Both the position numbers and the translations under genes were made by a program. The notes beneath the pieces were generated by a model. It was not told where the DNA came from. It was given only the letters and a program-made list of their open reading frames with translations, and searched no databases. Shown in pieces: positions 52,355-64,000 of a stretch of DNA of 64,000 bases; positions within the stretch are counted from its first letter, which is position 1, and each line of letters starts with the position of its first letter. The stretch comes from Ornithodoros turicata (taxonomy: Eukaryota > Arthropoda > Arachnida > Ixodida > Argasidae): assembly GCF_037126465.1 (NCBI RefSeq), contig NC_088204.1, positions 22,760,804-22,824,803 on the forward strand. The letters run 5' to 3'.

Positions 52355-52830
52355 CACTGAAGCAGGGAATCCCAGTTTTCTCGTGCCAAGCCCCGTTGTT
52401 CAAACACTGCCCCCAGGATTCGAAGGGATAAGCACTGCTCTATACCGCCCAAGAAGTCGCCAATAAAACCAGCAACAGGCAATGCCTTACTTTTTGTATT
52501 GTTAAGCCGGGCACCAGAAACACGCGAATACTCGCCAAAAAACTGAAGCGCTTCGCACAGGCTATCACTGTCCCTGAGAAAGAGTGTAATGTCATCTGCA
52601 TACGCAGATACCACCACTGAACCGCCGCAGAGGAGCGGAAACCCACGAATATGAGGGCAGGCAGCAAGCCTATGTAACAGCGGGTCAATGCACAACACGA
52701 ACAGCATTGGGGATAACGGGCACCCCTGACGAACCCCACGTGTCCTGCCAACAAAAGAAGGTAAGTTAAACAGGGGCAATGAAGGTACAAAAAGAGCACT
52801 GATTAATCAGACCAATCGAAAGTGAACTGG
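52355..52830 (-). pseudogene. Tx1/L1-like LINE, reverse transcriptase core
   Basis: Minus strand: TRGVRQGCPLSPMLFVLCID, catalytic SAYADDITLF, SGARLNNTKSKAL and RILGAVFEQRGLARENWDSL. The frame is open over this stretch, then cut by the nested element. The 5' part is missing or unrecognisable beyond 52830. Confidence 0.8.
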
Positions 52831-52977
52831 TACAACATGGCTTTGGCACTGCGTGTGGATGTGTGGCTTAAAAGATCAGGGAAGGGGGTACCTTCACTTT
52901 TTGACACTGAAAGTGCATGTTAAACTGCGCCTGAAACCTATCCTTCTTGTCCAGAAAACGGTCCCATATTCTAAATG

Positions 52978-53702
52978 CAGTCAACCCCGGTTTCCCGAAA
53001 AACCGCCGAAGGATTCATAAATCGAAAATTCCGTTAAGTGAGTACTATCGAGCACATGGAACAGTATTTCCGAGTTGGGATTGTGTTTATAATGCAATAT
53101 ATTGTGTAATTTTGCTTTCGGCCATGCCTTCTGCTGTGTCAATCTCACAAAGAACAGACGTTATCGCATTCACACTCTGTTTATTATGCAATACTAAATT
53201 GTTTAATTTTGCTTTGGACCATGCCTTCCGCTGTGTCAATATTGGAAAGAAGAGATGTCAGCACATTCGCACTCGACTGGTCTTGGATTACGGGATTTTT
53301 AACCTCCGTTTGTTAATCTCCGGGTGACACCGGCCACCTTATTCATCAATTGAGGTCAGGAACACTTGGTCCCACCTTGTGCGACCCCGGAAAACCCGTT
53401 TAGTGTTCCGGGGTGCAATACCTCAAACCCAGGGTGCAATACCTCAAAAACGTTTTGTCCGTTCCGGCGTCATTTATAACACCACGGAATATTCCCTTTG
53501 AAGGTTTCCGTTGACCTCGGAACGATCCGTTCGTAAATCGAGGGCAAAAACACTGGGCAACTCCTAGCTGCTGCTTAGCAGGAATTCCATTCATTATTCG
53601 AATATCGAGGTTAATAAAACGAGGGAAAAATGCAAGTAAAAAGTTTTGTTCCTCCTGCTCGTGTTCATAAAACGAATGAATTCATATATCGGGGGTTGAC
53701 TG
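52978..53702. mobile_element. pogo/Tigger-like MITE (725 bp)
   Basis: Ends CAGTCAACCCC and GGGGTTGACTG form terminal inverted repeats that extend imperfectly with ATTCATAAATCG / TTCATATATCG. No transposase. 53092-53279 holds two tandem copies of a 94-bp unit (ATGCAATA...CCATGCCTTC-GCTGTGTCAAT). The pogo assignment rests on the ends only. Confidence 0.65.
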
Positions 53703-55296
53703 TCACCGTAATTTAACTATTTCGATACAGACATGGGGCGGCCATTTTTATGGCGGCAGTGATTCAGGCGGTCTACACCGCTGACGCAATTGATATCAGT
53801 GTTCCTTCAAGACATCCCTGACCCTCTACGGAGCATTCGGGAATGTAGACTGACGACGGTGGCAGGGACCGTCTGCTCGATCGACGAGGCTCCTTGACTG
53901 CAGTGCTTTCTTATAGGGACCGTGCGACACCTAAAGGGGGCGCGCTGCTCCGTCGCGACAGCGCCGCCAGTGGCGGTCTTGGACGTATCCGACGTGATAC
54001 AACGCCGCCCGTTCTATGCATTCTCAAGTGGAACCGTAGCTTGCTTGGCGACCGCCGTAATTAGAAGGGCTAATTTTCGAAGTGCAAATAATGGGGAACC
54101 TTTCTGGGGCGCGAATGAAGCGAATGGAGACAAACTGCACAGAAACAACCACCATATTTCTAATGCATCTAACAGTACGGAAGGAGAACAGCCACTCGCG
54201 TCTGTCCGGTCAAAACACCTGTAAGTGATACGTCGAGAGGATGGTTACTTGACTCCTCACAAAATCCTGGCTTGCTAGCGAAGGCATATACGTGTATTCC
54301 TCTGACTCCAGCCATTTGTAATATCATGTTTTTGACTGAGTCTTGTTCTTGTATTCCTTTTGTCGTCTTTGCACACACATAGCTTCGTCGCTGAAATTTA
54401 CATCGTGCGTCCGTTTTATCCATACAAATAAACACGTGGGGTCACAACTTATTGCCTGAACTTGTACTGCAGTTTTTCCAGTATCTTCAGATACAATAAC
54501 GCTAAAGAGATCCTCAAAGAAGAAAGTATATGAGTTTTTACCTCGGCTACCGCCGTAGGCTTGCGGGACGACAGCTGTGAAATGGTCGGTGAGTAAATAC
54601 TAAATCGTTTGGACAACGTAGAACTTCTGTTTTCACTGTGAGACTCATCATACCGGGAGCAATATCGGCTCTGGGCACTGGCGATGAAAAACCTCAATCA
54701 TTATCTCGAAATAGGTTGCCGTTTGGTCGGTGCATTTGACGGTGATATCCAGCGGCGTTTCACCGTCACGAAAGTGGCAACTGTAAATCATTGATCATTT
54801 TGCAGGTCCTCATTCAGTTTCATTGAAACTAGAACAAAAGGAATAGAATATATTCACTCATGTTGGGCACACCTCATGCAATGGCCGAACGCGCGTCACA
54901 AACGCTATTATGGCGTCACGCGTCACACAAACGCTATTATGGCGCGTCACAAACGCTGGTATTGGAAGCGTAGAAATCACGAGAAATTAAGCATCTGGTC
55001 CCTAATGAAGAGTTCTTTTAGGTGCTGGCACAGTTAGCGATGCTGTGGCAAAAAAAGATGTCCGCACTTCACATGTAAACAAAGCTGGCTACCCGGCGGC
55101 TATCACGCAAGGTACTTTCTCCGGAGGCCGCATCGCGGCGCCACCAGTTTGTCGCACAGTCCCACAGGACGTTATTGATACCACCTGCGCAGTTACGATT
55201 CGTGTAATAATGCTTTCGCGTTGTCGGCCTGCGACTAATTGGCGAAGAATGTCACATATATTCTCAACCCGCCCGATCGAAAAATCCGACAAGACA
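53703..55296. other. No gene seen
   Basis: 54896-54960 has a CGTCAC-CAAACGCTATTATGGCG unit repeated two to three times. Other frames are short and unconvincing. Confidence 0.5.
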
Positions 55297-55577
55297 CCGT
55301 CAGAATTTCTAATTGTCCATCAGAATATTTTCATAGACCATCAAGCCAACTTGACGGCCCATTAGCAACCCCTAGTGGTCCCACATAACTGTTGGCGGCC
55401 CGACAAATGCTGTCCCGCAGTCCGTCAGGTGGGTTTAACGACCCCACAAGAAGGCCTGGTGGTACGACAAGGCCCCTGGCAGTCCAACAAAAGGTATTTA
55501 ACCGTCCATCAGGATAGCTTAGTGACCCCACAGGGGAATCGAATGGTCCGTCAGTGAGGCATAGCGGTCCTACAGAT
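55297..55577 (+). repeat. Minisatellite, 21-22-bp unit, about 13-14 diverged copies
   Basis: Units start with C-x-T/A-C-A-G/A (CGTCAG, CATCAG, CACAAG, CGACAA) and end in GTC or GACCC, e.g. CATCAGGATAGCTTAGTGACCC. The period alternates between about 20 and 22 bp. It produces a Pro/Gly/Leu-periodic spurious peptide on the minus strand. Confidence 0.75.
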
Positions 55578-58500
55578 GACGCATTGTAGTAGATCGATGT
55601 TCATGATTAGAGTTCATTTATACGTCCCCTCTCTGCGGCACTTGCCAACTAATGTACCCTCATGTAATGCCCGCTTGGTCCTTTGAGGTGATATAAATAA
55701 TATAAATAAATATGGAATAGCATATAATTGCTAAAACCCTCAGTTCAGGTGAACGGTAAATCACAGGACTACACTAAACAAGATGGAAACCGCATACTTC
55801 CCTGTCCTTGTCTTTGCCCTTTAGTGTTTCTTTGCATTTGGAGTTTTAGCTATACAAGAATTAAACAACGAACTAGCAGACATTGTTACAGCACTCAATA
55901 CGGCAGCTCGCACTGGCCTGTCAGGCCGACCTGGTGATAATGGTTTGTGCTGTCTGATTCATTGCGGCTCGGAATGTTCCAATATTCTTCGATGATTCAG
56001 TTGAATATGGTTTCGTTGAAATATATGACCCCCATAAACCTGTCGGATCAGAGGTTGGAAACTGGAGGTGCCATATCGCCGGCGTGTAAAGACGATCGAC
56101 CATGGGGAGCTTCATAGATGGACGTCTCTGGCCGTATAGCATCTGGATGTCGAGTGTCAGCAGTTTCAAACATTTTCCGAATTTCCTGATGGAATGAAGC
56201 ATATGTTGCGAGAGAGAAGAGAACGCACGACTGAACTGTAGAAGTTCGATTCTCGATGGACCTATACAGAACGTCTCAAACCAAAAGCAGTAAGGAACAG
56301 AGACGTTGTGTTGGTGTTGAGTTTATACCCCAAGTAATTCCCCACGGCAGTGTTGCTTGTGTGAGAAAAACGAAAAAAAATTTAGATACCTCACTGCTCA
56401 CTCTTCTGTTTGACTGAGGCAGCAAACAGGACTCTCGGATTCGCCGAAACTCGAAAGACAAGCAATATACGGTATCTGTGCTATTAGTCTAACCGCTTGT
56501 TCAAGTGATGCCAATTGCCCATCTTTTCATGCCAATACACTTGCCTATATAAGCGAGCTATTTGAACTTCTGTCCTGGCTTTTATATTTTTCTCCGTTTG
56601 CTCTTCCAACGCTGCGCGAATTGCCCATTATGAGAGTCTAGGAAACAAACAAACAACGAAAAGAGCAGAAGCAAAAGAAAATAGAATGTGTGGTGACAGA
56701 GGTTGAAAACAGACAATGAAAAAAAAAAGCTGTTTTTTTAGGGAAAAAAGCTTCCCGGACAAAGCACCGCAAGCGATGCTGCCTCGACGACCGTTTGATT
56801 GGCCGCGCGTTCAAAGACACGACCCACCCGGGGGCGGGCCGCGTTATCAAGGAGCCCATGTCCAGTATACGAGGTGCTGATTGATACTAAAGACGTACGT
56901 TTCTGTTATTGTATTTATGTGTTTTTGTTTTTCTCTATTGTTATATTCCCATCAAGCCATTAGAACCTTAGGCCCTAATGGTCCCCTCAGACCGATAACC
57001 GTTCGTCGTATTGGAAATACCAGAAATTACGATAGGCCTAACGGTAGGATATGTTTCCATTAGGATTGGCTCTGATAGATTTTTCGATCGGGCAGCTGTG
57101 CTACGCTTACCATTAATGAACCTTGTCCAACTATGGGGCAAATCAAATGAATCGGCGGCACAGCGCTAGATCGCAGATGAACAATTCCGGATGACTGAAA
57201 CAAACGCAGGCTCTCGAAACAACCGCTCAAGTACGTACTTACGAATGAAATGTGATTCCCGTGACAGAGCTAGCTGCTTTCCGTTGCACGAGAACCGCAG
57301 TCGGCACAGGTACACGTTACCATAACGTTGTTTTCGCGACGGTGCTCACACAAGGTGACCCCCCCCCCCCTCCCCATTTTCGTTTTGTTTGTTTTTCGGT
57401 GCAGAGTGTTTTCCAACGAATAGAATGAGTCCCTGCGAAAAAACGACGAGCGTAGGTGACCTAAAGAGCGAGCGCGAGAGCTCTGTTCCTCACACCTTTG
57501 AAACATTGGTTGCGTTAAGTAGGCTCCCCGGAGCGCGAGTGTTTCAGACTCCACTCACTTAACGCGACACAAGCACCATTCGCGCACCCAGGAGTGCGAG
57601 ACTCCGAGCCGCTCCTCGCACACCCGTTTTGAAACGGGAGCCTTGAAGCACACAACAAGCGTCCGGGTGTTGCGGCAGGACGACCTTCGAAGTGCGGGCT
57701 CGGAAGCAAAGTACGGACTTAAAATGTTACCCAGTGCTCCGATTCCAGTGAACTGTAATATTGTATAACTGTTATCGTGCGTTTGTATTTCGTATATATT
57801 AGTGGGCAACTTCCACGCGGATATTGGCGGTTATTCGCGGGAAATGCGTTGCTTTAATCCAGACATCTTCACGCCATGCAGCTGTCTTCGCAGTAAACAG
57901 CTCCTATGACGTCTGTTACAACTTCCCATATTCTGCATTTCACTTGCTATTACCAGGAGATGTATTCGCAACCATAGTCGTCTCTTCCAACGTTACTATG
58001 GGTTCAAACTATACCAACGTGTCTTCCGTCTGTGCACTGCACGAGCAGGCAACTGGATGCGGCATCAGGGAGCGAGCAGTGTAGCTCTCAAAAGTTGCTT
58101 TTCGCTGTTTAGTGGCCGGTCTGGGAGTCTCATACTCCCGATTTGAGTGCGCAAAAAGAGGGGCACCTATTTAACGCAACCATTCTTCTCCTCGTGAAAA
58201 CAGCGCATCGCAGATCGAGAGGACGTCGTGACGTATGGTACTCCCCTCACGTGACCAGTCACGCAGTGCGGTACATGGTCGAGCATGTATGAGCGACGCG
58301 TGAGCTGCGAAGAAAAAACAAACAAACAAAGAAACAAGGCACGAAGCCACGAATACGTCACAGAGAATCGTGTCGGACGTCTGCAGCTACTTTCTCCGAC
58401 TGTTTCTTTTTTTTTTTTTTTCAGCATAGCAGAGGAGGAAGGAATTCGAGCCACGTTAAATGTCACCGCATTGCTCGTTTAACAGTGAATGACTGTGGGA

Positions 58501-58667
58501 AAACACGGGGACTAGCGCGAGCAACAAGGGTTGTCACATCGTTTTTCTCTTGTTGCATGCGGGAGTATCTTCGCCAGCGTCGGCGACGGAGTTTGTCGCG
58601 CGTCGCGTTTTTCGTGTACTCAAATCGCTCCATACGGGTCAGCCTTAACACGAAATTCTCGTCGAAC
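55578..58667. other. No gene seen; scattered repeats
   Basis: 56774-56880 is distantly similar to 22259-22350 (AAGACACG and CGTTAT-A-GG-CCC blocks). C-run at 57359-57371 and T-run near 58407-58421. Short frames only. Confidence 0.5.
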
Positions 58668-59066
58668 TCAAATCAGAAGCAACACAGGACGACGTGCTCT
58701 TCTGCATGTAACAGCAACTCGGAAAATTTCCAACCTCGCCAAGAGAGACGCCAGGTCGAGGGCAATGCATGGAAGTTTCAGTTGTAGCGTGTCATTCAGA
58801 TGCAAGTGGCTCACGAATGTGTCGCTATCAATGCGAAATGGAAAGCTCACCTTCATTTTTCCATCGTCCTTCACGTCCATCTTCAGCACCGTCGGTGCCT
58901 TCATGTTGGTAGTTCCGCATGCCAATCTAGTAGGATCGTTGCTGGATACACGCTGGTACATATCTATCGTTCCTGGCGTAATATAATACTCCATGTATGT
59001 TCCACTGTTATCTCCGGACGACCCGTCGGGCTTGCGAAAGCGGTATTTGGCACTGCGGGGAATCAC
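58668..59066 (-). CDS. Putative exon, unknown protein
   Basis: The minus-strand frame follows an acceptor-like GATTCCCCGCAG and encodes about 125 residues of balanced composition (YRFRKPDGSSGDNSGTYM; YYITPGTIDMYQRV; KMKVSFPFRIDSDTFVS). A hydrophobic Met-start peptide (ALLWAALCVTTIV) lies just upstream at about 59176-59120, as a signal exon might. I could not find a donor joining the two in phase. No family recognised. Confidence 0.3.
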   Translation of the reverse strand: MIPRSAKYRFRKPDGSSGDNSGTYMEYYITPGTIDMYQRVSSNDPTRLACGTTNMKAPTVLKMDVKDDGKMKVSFPFRIDSDTFVSHLHLNDTLQLKLPCIALDLASLLARLEIFRVAVTCRRARRPVLLLI

Positions 59067-59176
59067 GTTAGTAGACTAGGCCGACAAGAGGTCCAGACTC
59101 GTGACGTCGTGTCGTTCTGACAATAGTAGTGACACACAGAGCAGCCCACAGAAGCGCCTCAGAACACGACATCTTC

Positions 59177-60036
59177 ATCTCATATAACTGTACAGCAGCC
59201 TGACACGTTTTTCACGAGTAAGAAAAAAGTCAGCGGTGAAATCATCGAATAAATGACTGAAACAAGGAACGACGAGAACAGGCATGTAAGATACCAAACG
59301 GCAAAACGCTAGAGACAGGGAAAGGGATGAATAAGAACGACACGTTCTCTAAACGTTTTACAGAACGCGTCGTCCATGTTCTTTCCATGTTCTCTCTGTT
59401 TCCCTCTCTCTGTTTTACCGTTTAGAATATGTAATAGCTCGCCTGTTCTCTAGCCCTTTTACATGCAAGTCGCCTTTTATTCTTCCAGTACCGCGTCTCG
59501 GGGAGTTCCGGCGCACATGAGAAGAACACCAGGAGGCCGTAACACCGTGCGGCACGTGCAGCACGTCAGCACACAGATAGGCTGATACACGTTACGTGTA
59601 TATGTACTCTTTATTCTACTATTTCCTTAATTTTTTATTCGACTCTGGCTCTTGCCATCCTCCGTTTACCCTTCCTGTTCTTCCGTGCGGAAGCCTACAT
59701 TGGCCTCCATTTGGGGGGCACAGTGCTGAGAGTTGCCAGCATGAAGTGAACGGTGTGCTGGTAGTAGCCAATGGTGTCAAGTATTCCTTGTCTGTGCACT
59801 CTCTGGGTGACGCAAGCGCACACACGGAGCTTGTAACGCTACGGAGAGGTTCGACATCTGACGGAGGGACACAAGAATGTTGGTCCACTTTCAGGAATAC
59901 CTCTTCGTACCGTCTCTTCATCTGATCTCTGTGTATCTGAAATGCGGGGGCTGTGACGACGCCTGAAGGAGTTATCATATAGTCGTTCCGTACTTGTTGA
60001 TTTTACCTAGCCAGGTGTACCTCCAAAGTTCCGTAA
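59177..60036. other. No gene seen
   Basis: Short frames without motifs. Confidence 0.5.
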
Positions 60037-60890
60037 CACTCTGAGAAAAAAAAAAAAAAGCGCCGTCGCAACTCCTTTAGGGTAGTAATAGGCTTGTGCC
60101 TTAGAGCACTCCCTTTTGGAGCAAAGCTTACACCCTCCCAGAGGGAGTTCCACTTTACTCGATTTCCCAGGAGTAAGTGTGACATCAGGTATAGGTACGA
60201 TGCTTACACCATCAAACGGGTTTATGCAGGTATACCTCTACAGCTGCTTTGGAATCTTGGGTGAAATTTCTGACTTTGGGTACCTGCGCTTCCGCGTATA
60301 AATATGTCGAAGCCGAAACTCAACTGGTACGTTTTAATTTACGCTCGATGGGGATGGGAAAAGTTGTGCGTAAAAGGCGAAGTCGTATGGTAGTGTAGAA
60401 GAGGTGGGGGGGTGCGACACCTTCCCGTTTGAAATTTGGGTAGCCCCGCAGAACTACTCGCCGAACAGAGACATCCGAACTTTCCACAGGCTCCCTCGAA
60501 CGCGGTAAACTGCGGGATAAGTATTCAACGTAATTAGTTTGTGAGAAGGTCACACGTCAGGATATATCCTCACGTAAGGGTGAGAAATTCACCAACGAGA
60601 CTGAATGCAAAACCAGAGAATATGTAATAGAAAAGATGCAACGTTTGAATGGATGCACTGTAGTAACACTATAGTTTATTACTCAAAAGTCGCCTTATAA
60701 TAAGGAGGGCGATGTTACAAATTTGTTGATTAAAATTTGGACCGCAGAAGGGAGTAACTATTTGCAGTGATTAGTTACATAGTAAATGCAGAAAGAAATA
60801 GGGGATAAGTGACATGGGAGGAGGAGCAGGGAAAATGGAGTACTTCCGGGAAGTTGCTCCCGCGCTACTCCTTCCTTTCTTCTCAGAGTG
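60037..60890. mobile_element. 854-bp MITE, CACTCTGAGAAAA ends
   Basis: Left CACTCTGAGAAAAAAAAAAA and right TTTCTTCTCAGAGTG are inverted. Subterminal zones hold GAGTAC/TACTCC and GGGAG motifs in both orientations. No transposase frame. Confidence 0.7.
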
Positions 60891-61916
60891 TATGTGGAAC
60901 AGAGGAGTATTGTCGCCTCCCTCGTCTGGGGACATGTAAAGTTTCACCCATCAATAAAACTGGCGTATACTTCACCCAGGGCAAAATAACTATTGATAAC
61001 TTGAAAGTTGACCATCTGTTGCTCACTATAGATCCCTACCTGAGGTGGGCACACACCCCGTGACACAACGTTGTGGACAATCCAGCTGACTTCGCTGGTT
61101 TCACAAACGCTAACTGATATTTGAAGCAATATTAACGGTATGTTAACCATAGAAATCATAAGTAGAGGCTAGGAGAAAAGCTGGGAGAGAGAGTGATGAG
61201 GGAGAGCAAGGGAGTTGTACGAGGACAAGACCCTTTCCCAATGTCGAAGTCAGGGGAGAGGTTTTTCGCAGTAGCTTCCAGAAGGGGAGCCCTCGTTATC
61301 GGCGGCACAGTCTCGCGCCCGCACCGCCTAGTGCGTGCCCCAATCTGTGACAGCAAAACTGACCTAACCTTACTAAAGTGAGGTGAGCCCCTTCTGGAAG
61401 ATACTGCAAAAAACCAATCCACGAAGTCAGGGAGGCGCCATGATAGATATTCTGGATTCCGCCGGATTTTCCACAGACTTTCGCCGCAATGGTATCCAAT
61501 CCAATGCAAGTCGCTCCCGCTTCCGCTGGGCTCCGTGTGCCATGCCGTTTGCGAAGTGTGTGTGTTGTGTCTGCCATCACGTGTGTGCTTGGATGTCCTA
61601 GGGAATGAGGATCATACGGTTTACACCCTGTGCCGCGACATGAAAGAATAGCGCACCGAGCCCGTAGAAGACACAGTTCGCAAGGCGCTAGGCCTATCGA
61701 TCATGGCGGCTCACATGTTGAGATGCATCCCTTCGCTGGCTTGGTTTCTAGTTATTATGAGACTTCTATGCTCTTAACTTGACTTTTGAGCATCATTGCT
61801 TTAGAAGATATTGTCAGTGAAACATTCATCACGTCAACGACTAAATTTTGCAAAAGAAAAAGAAAAAAAGGCAGTGTGTTAACTTCAAGTTTTAGCAACG
61901 CCTGATCTCGGTTCAA
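60891..61916. other. No gene seen
   Basis: A CAGAAGGGG segment occurs at 61281 and, inverted, near 61390, with nearby GGCGG and CTCGCG motifs. GGGGACATGTAAAGTTTC at 60937 recurs at 62964 as part of an interspersed repeat. No coding signal. Confidence 0.45.
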
Positions 61917-62848
61917 CACTGTTAGAAATATTTATACCTTTTAGGCTATAAACGGTTTGTCCCAGGGCGCCTACCTTTTGAGGTATAAACACTATACCTC
62001 CTTCGAGGTATAGTGACTTTATACCTTCCCGATGGTATATTATTTGCACCTCATTCTATAAACATATATCCCCTTGAAGGTATATTTTCAAACCCGGGGT
62101 GTAATCTTCGAAAAGTGGACTCTTCGATTTATTTCAGCATTATATAAGAGTATCATTTTCCTGATCTAGCTCGTAAAAAAATTAGAACAAAATAATATTG
62201 AGCGACAAGTGCTTTAATAATAGCAACTACCGCGAGAAGGAAAGGTAGAAAGAAAATGCCTGGACACACACCTGCACGCACACAAACGTACCCACAAACT
62301 CATGTTCACGGAGTGCAGGTGTAAAATGTAGAGAAGAGCTCATGCAGATTACTCGCCACGCAAGATGCAACGTGGGAGGCTTTGGTGGAGAACAGATACT
62401 GGTATAATACATCGTGGCTTCGCAAAATGTGGGGCGCCTTCGCCCGGCGAGCAACTGTATGAGTGAGGACGCGTAGATTTGGTCATTTCAGGAACAAATA
62501 GCACGCTGCTATAAACCATTCCCCCTATTAATTACGATGCAACTGTATTACTGACTGTGTTTCCTAATTAAATTACTGCTTATAGCTGAGATGGTACTGT
62601 TTCTACCACAAATCAATGTGGTTACCACAGGTTCATATCTAAAGGTATACAAAATACCGAAGGTATAAACGCAAGAGCGAAGTACCTTATTATACCCTCA
62701 ACCCGCGTGGAAGGTATAGCCTCGGCGATTTATACCTCCCAGATGGTTTAAACGGGGTATAGACGTTGGTGATGAGGTATAAATATGGTAGTTTAGTCCT
62801 GGTTTATACCTTCGTTATACTTCTTCTATACCTTTTCTTTTAACAGTG
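61917..62848. mobile_element. 932-bp MITE, CACTGTTA ends, GGTATA/TATACC arrays
   Basis: Left CACTGTTAGAAATATTTATA and right TTTCTTTTAACAGTG are inverted. About 180-200 bp at each side are filled with GGTATA or TATACC hexamers; the middle lacks them. No open frame of note. Confidence 0.75.
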
Positions 62849-62851
62849 AAC

Positions 62852-63853
62852 GTTAACAACCATAGATTGAGAAGTTACCGGTCAAAAAGAACTCGTTACA
62901 AGCTAAGTTACCGTCTGCAAAATGTGACAAAAAACAGAAGAATATTATCGACTCCCTCGCCTGGGGATATGTAAAGTTTCACCCATCAATAAAGTTCAAT
63001 CATCAAAGTTCATCAACGAAGTTACTCAGCCTAAAATGTAACTCGCAGTTAGTGAGTTACGTAAAAAAAGAACGAGTTACTTGTCAAGTTACTTCAAAAT
63101 AGCATTACGCAGGTGCAGCGCGCGTGAGCAGTTGAGTTAGACCTTGAGTTGTCTCTGGAGGGGTGCAACACGCTTAATTCATTTTCGTTTATGTCCAACA
63201 TAGAGCTCTCCCTGTCTGTAAAGAAACGACGTCATAGTGTTCGACAGCGCCACAAATTTGGTAGAATTGAACTACTCGCGAAGCTAGACGTGAATAAGGT
63301 TGCCCCCGAAAGCCACGGTCTTGGGGGGATTACGATATGGTCCCTTAAAGGGACGCGGCCCACAGTCCTGCTTTTCTTTCAGTTGGAGGCAGCGAGCAAG
63401 TGCACGTTCGTGGAACCCAGCCCTCTCCTTCCGATGTGTTTCAGTTTCAGTCTGTCTACCAGTGTCATGATGACGTTTCTCTGGTAGAGGTCCATTGAAC
63501 GCGCATCTTACTCCCTGTGGGCGCATAATGGTTCAGCTTCATTTCAATGGCCGCCGTTCCTACTTCCTGAATAAGATATTGCATTGATTGAATATCACGT
63601 TTTATGGCAAAAAATGCCATGAAGGAGCCGGAGAGAAAGCAAAATATGTGGACGTGAGTGAAAAGCGAGTTAAATGTAACTTGGAACTTAATTTAACTTA
63701 CTTTGGCAAAGTTACCTCAAAACGGAACGAGTTCCTCTGAACGTTACCACGGCGCAAAAGTACCGAGTTATGTTAGAAGTTACCAAAAAAAAAAAGAACT
63801 TAGTTACAGTAACGAGTTACTTGTAACGAGTTACCTCGAATTCTGTTAACAAC
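62852..63853. repeat. AGTTAC-array repeat region bracketed by GTTAACAAC
   Basis: 62880-63130 and 63660-63840 are rich in AGTTAC/GTAACT hexamers, and the direct 9-mer GTTAACAAC lies at 62852-62860 and 63845-63853. The interior (63290-63505) is a copy of the repeat found inverted at 15148-15460. Looks like a composite or foldback-type element; its exact ends are uncertain. Confidence 0.5.
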
Positions 63854-64000
63854 TAATGGTGAAACCGTGCTTTAGACAACTAATAGTGTGAGCAAGGATA
63901 TATTTGCGCCGGAAATTTCCAAATCAAGCGGGTGCTGCGGATTTCATGTGTATCAGCTATGCCGAAGTTGCTGTCGGCCCTTCACATATAGGTAGGTGTC

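Noticed and set aside
55331..55531. Periodic Pro/Gly/Leu peptide
   Set aside because: By-product of the 21-22-bp minisatellite; no start context.

Overview
This looks like nuclear DNA of an arthropod, most probably a chelicerate of the tick type. There is no compact gene order, most of the sequence is transposable elements (TEs) and their relics, and the tRNA-derived SINEs and mix of LINEs, BEL/Pao and hairpin MITEs fit such a genome. The organism call is an inference. I see no complete, confidently identified host gene; a few exon-like or secreted-protein-like fragments are listed at low confidence. The centrepiece (28482-45194) is a near-complete Maverick/Polinton, a virus-like self-replicating transposon. 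It sits inside an older, broken BEL/Pao retrotransposon (24928-28475 plus 45201-45243) and is bracketed by the 6-bp duplication CTTACG. It carries a protein-primed type B DNA polymerase, a DD35E integrase with chromodomain, packaging ATPase, adenain-like protease, major and minor capsid proteins and several small proteins. The structural genes and integrase form one very tight minus-strand block in which stop and start codons overlap. Most genes are open; the ATPase has one frameshift. Unusual parts of the Polinton are: (i) each terminal inverted repeat (TIR) holds an outward-facing, apparently two-exon gene and an inward-facing TATA/initiator promoter at its inner edge; (ii) the extreme terminus is itself an imperfect hairpin; (iii) the right end has captured 307 bp of the left flanking retrotransposon in inverted orientation, followed by a second copy of the terminus; (iv) the left TIR alone contains a 1.24-kb insertion with an 8-bp duplication; (v) a small spliced gene carries a duplicated Cys/His module; (vi) decamers resembling p53-family sites lie between divergent promoters. 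Left arm (1-24927): repeat-rich DNA with a 5'-truncated I-clade-like LINE (4819-8524, 12-bp target duplication), two related tRNA SINEs, several hairpin MITEs, a 1.65-kb element with CACTCT ends, and two abutting LINE fragments (22450-24215). Right arm (45380-64000): a CR1/Jockey-like LINE relic, an I-like LINE fragment nested in a Tx1/L1-like LINE, a pogo-like MITE, a 21-22-bp minisatellite, and elements sharing CACT[C/G]T-type ends but differing in their short subterminal motif arrays.
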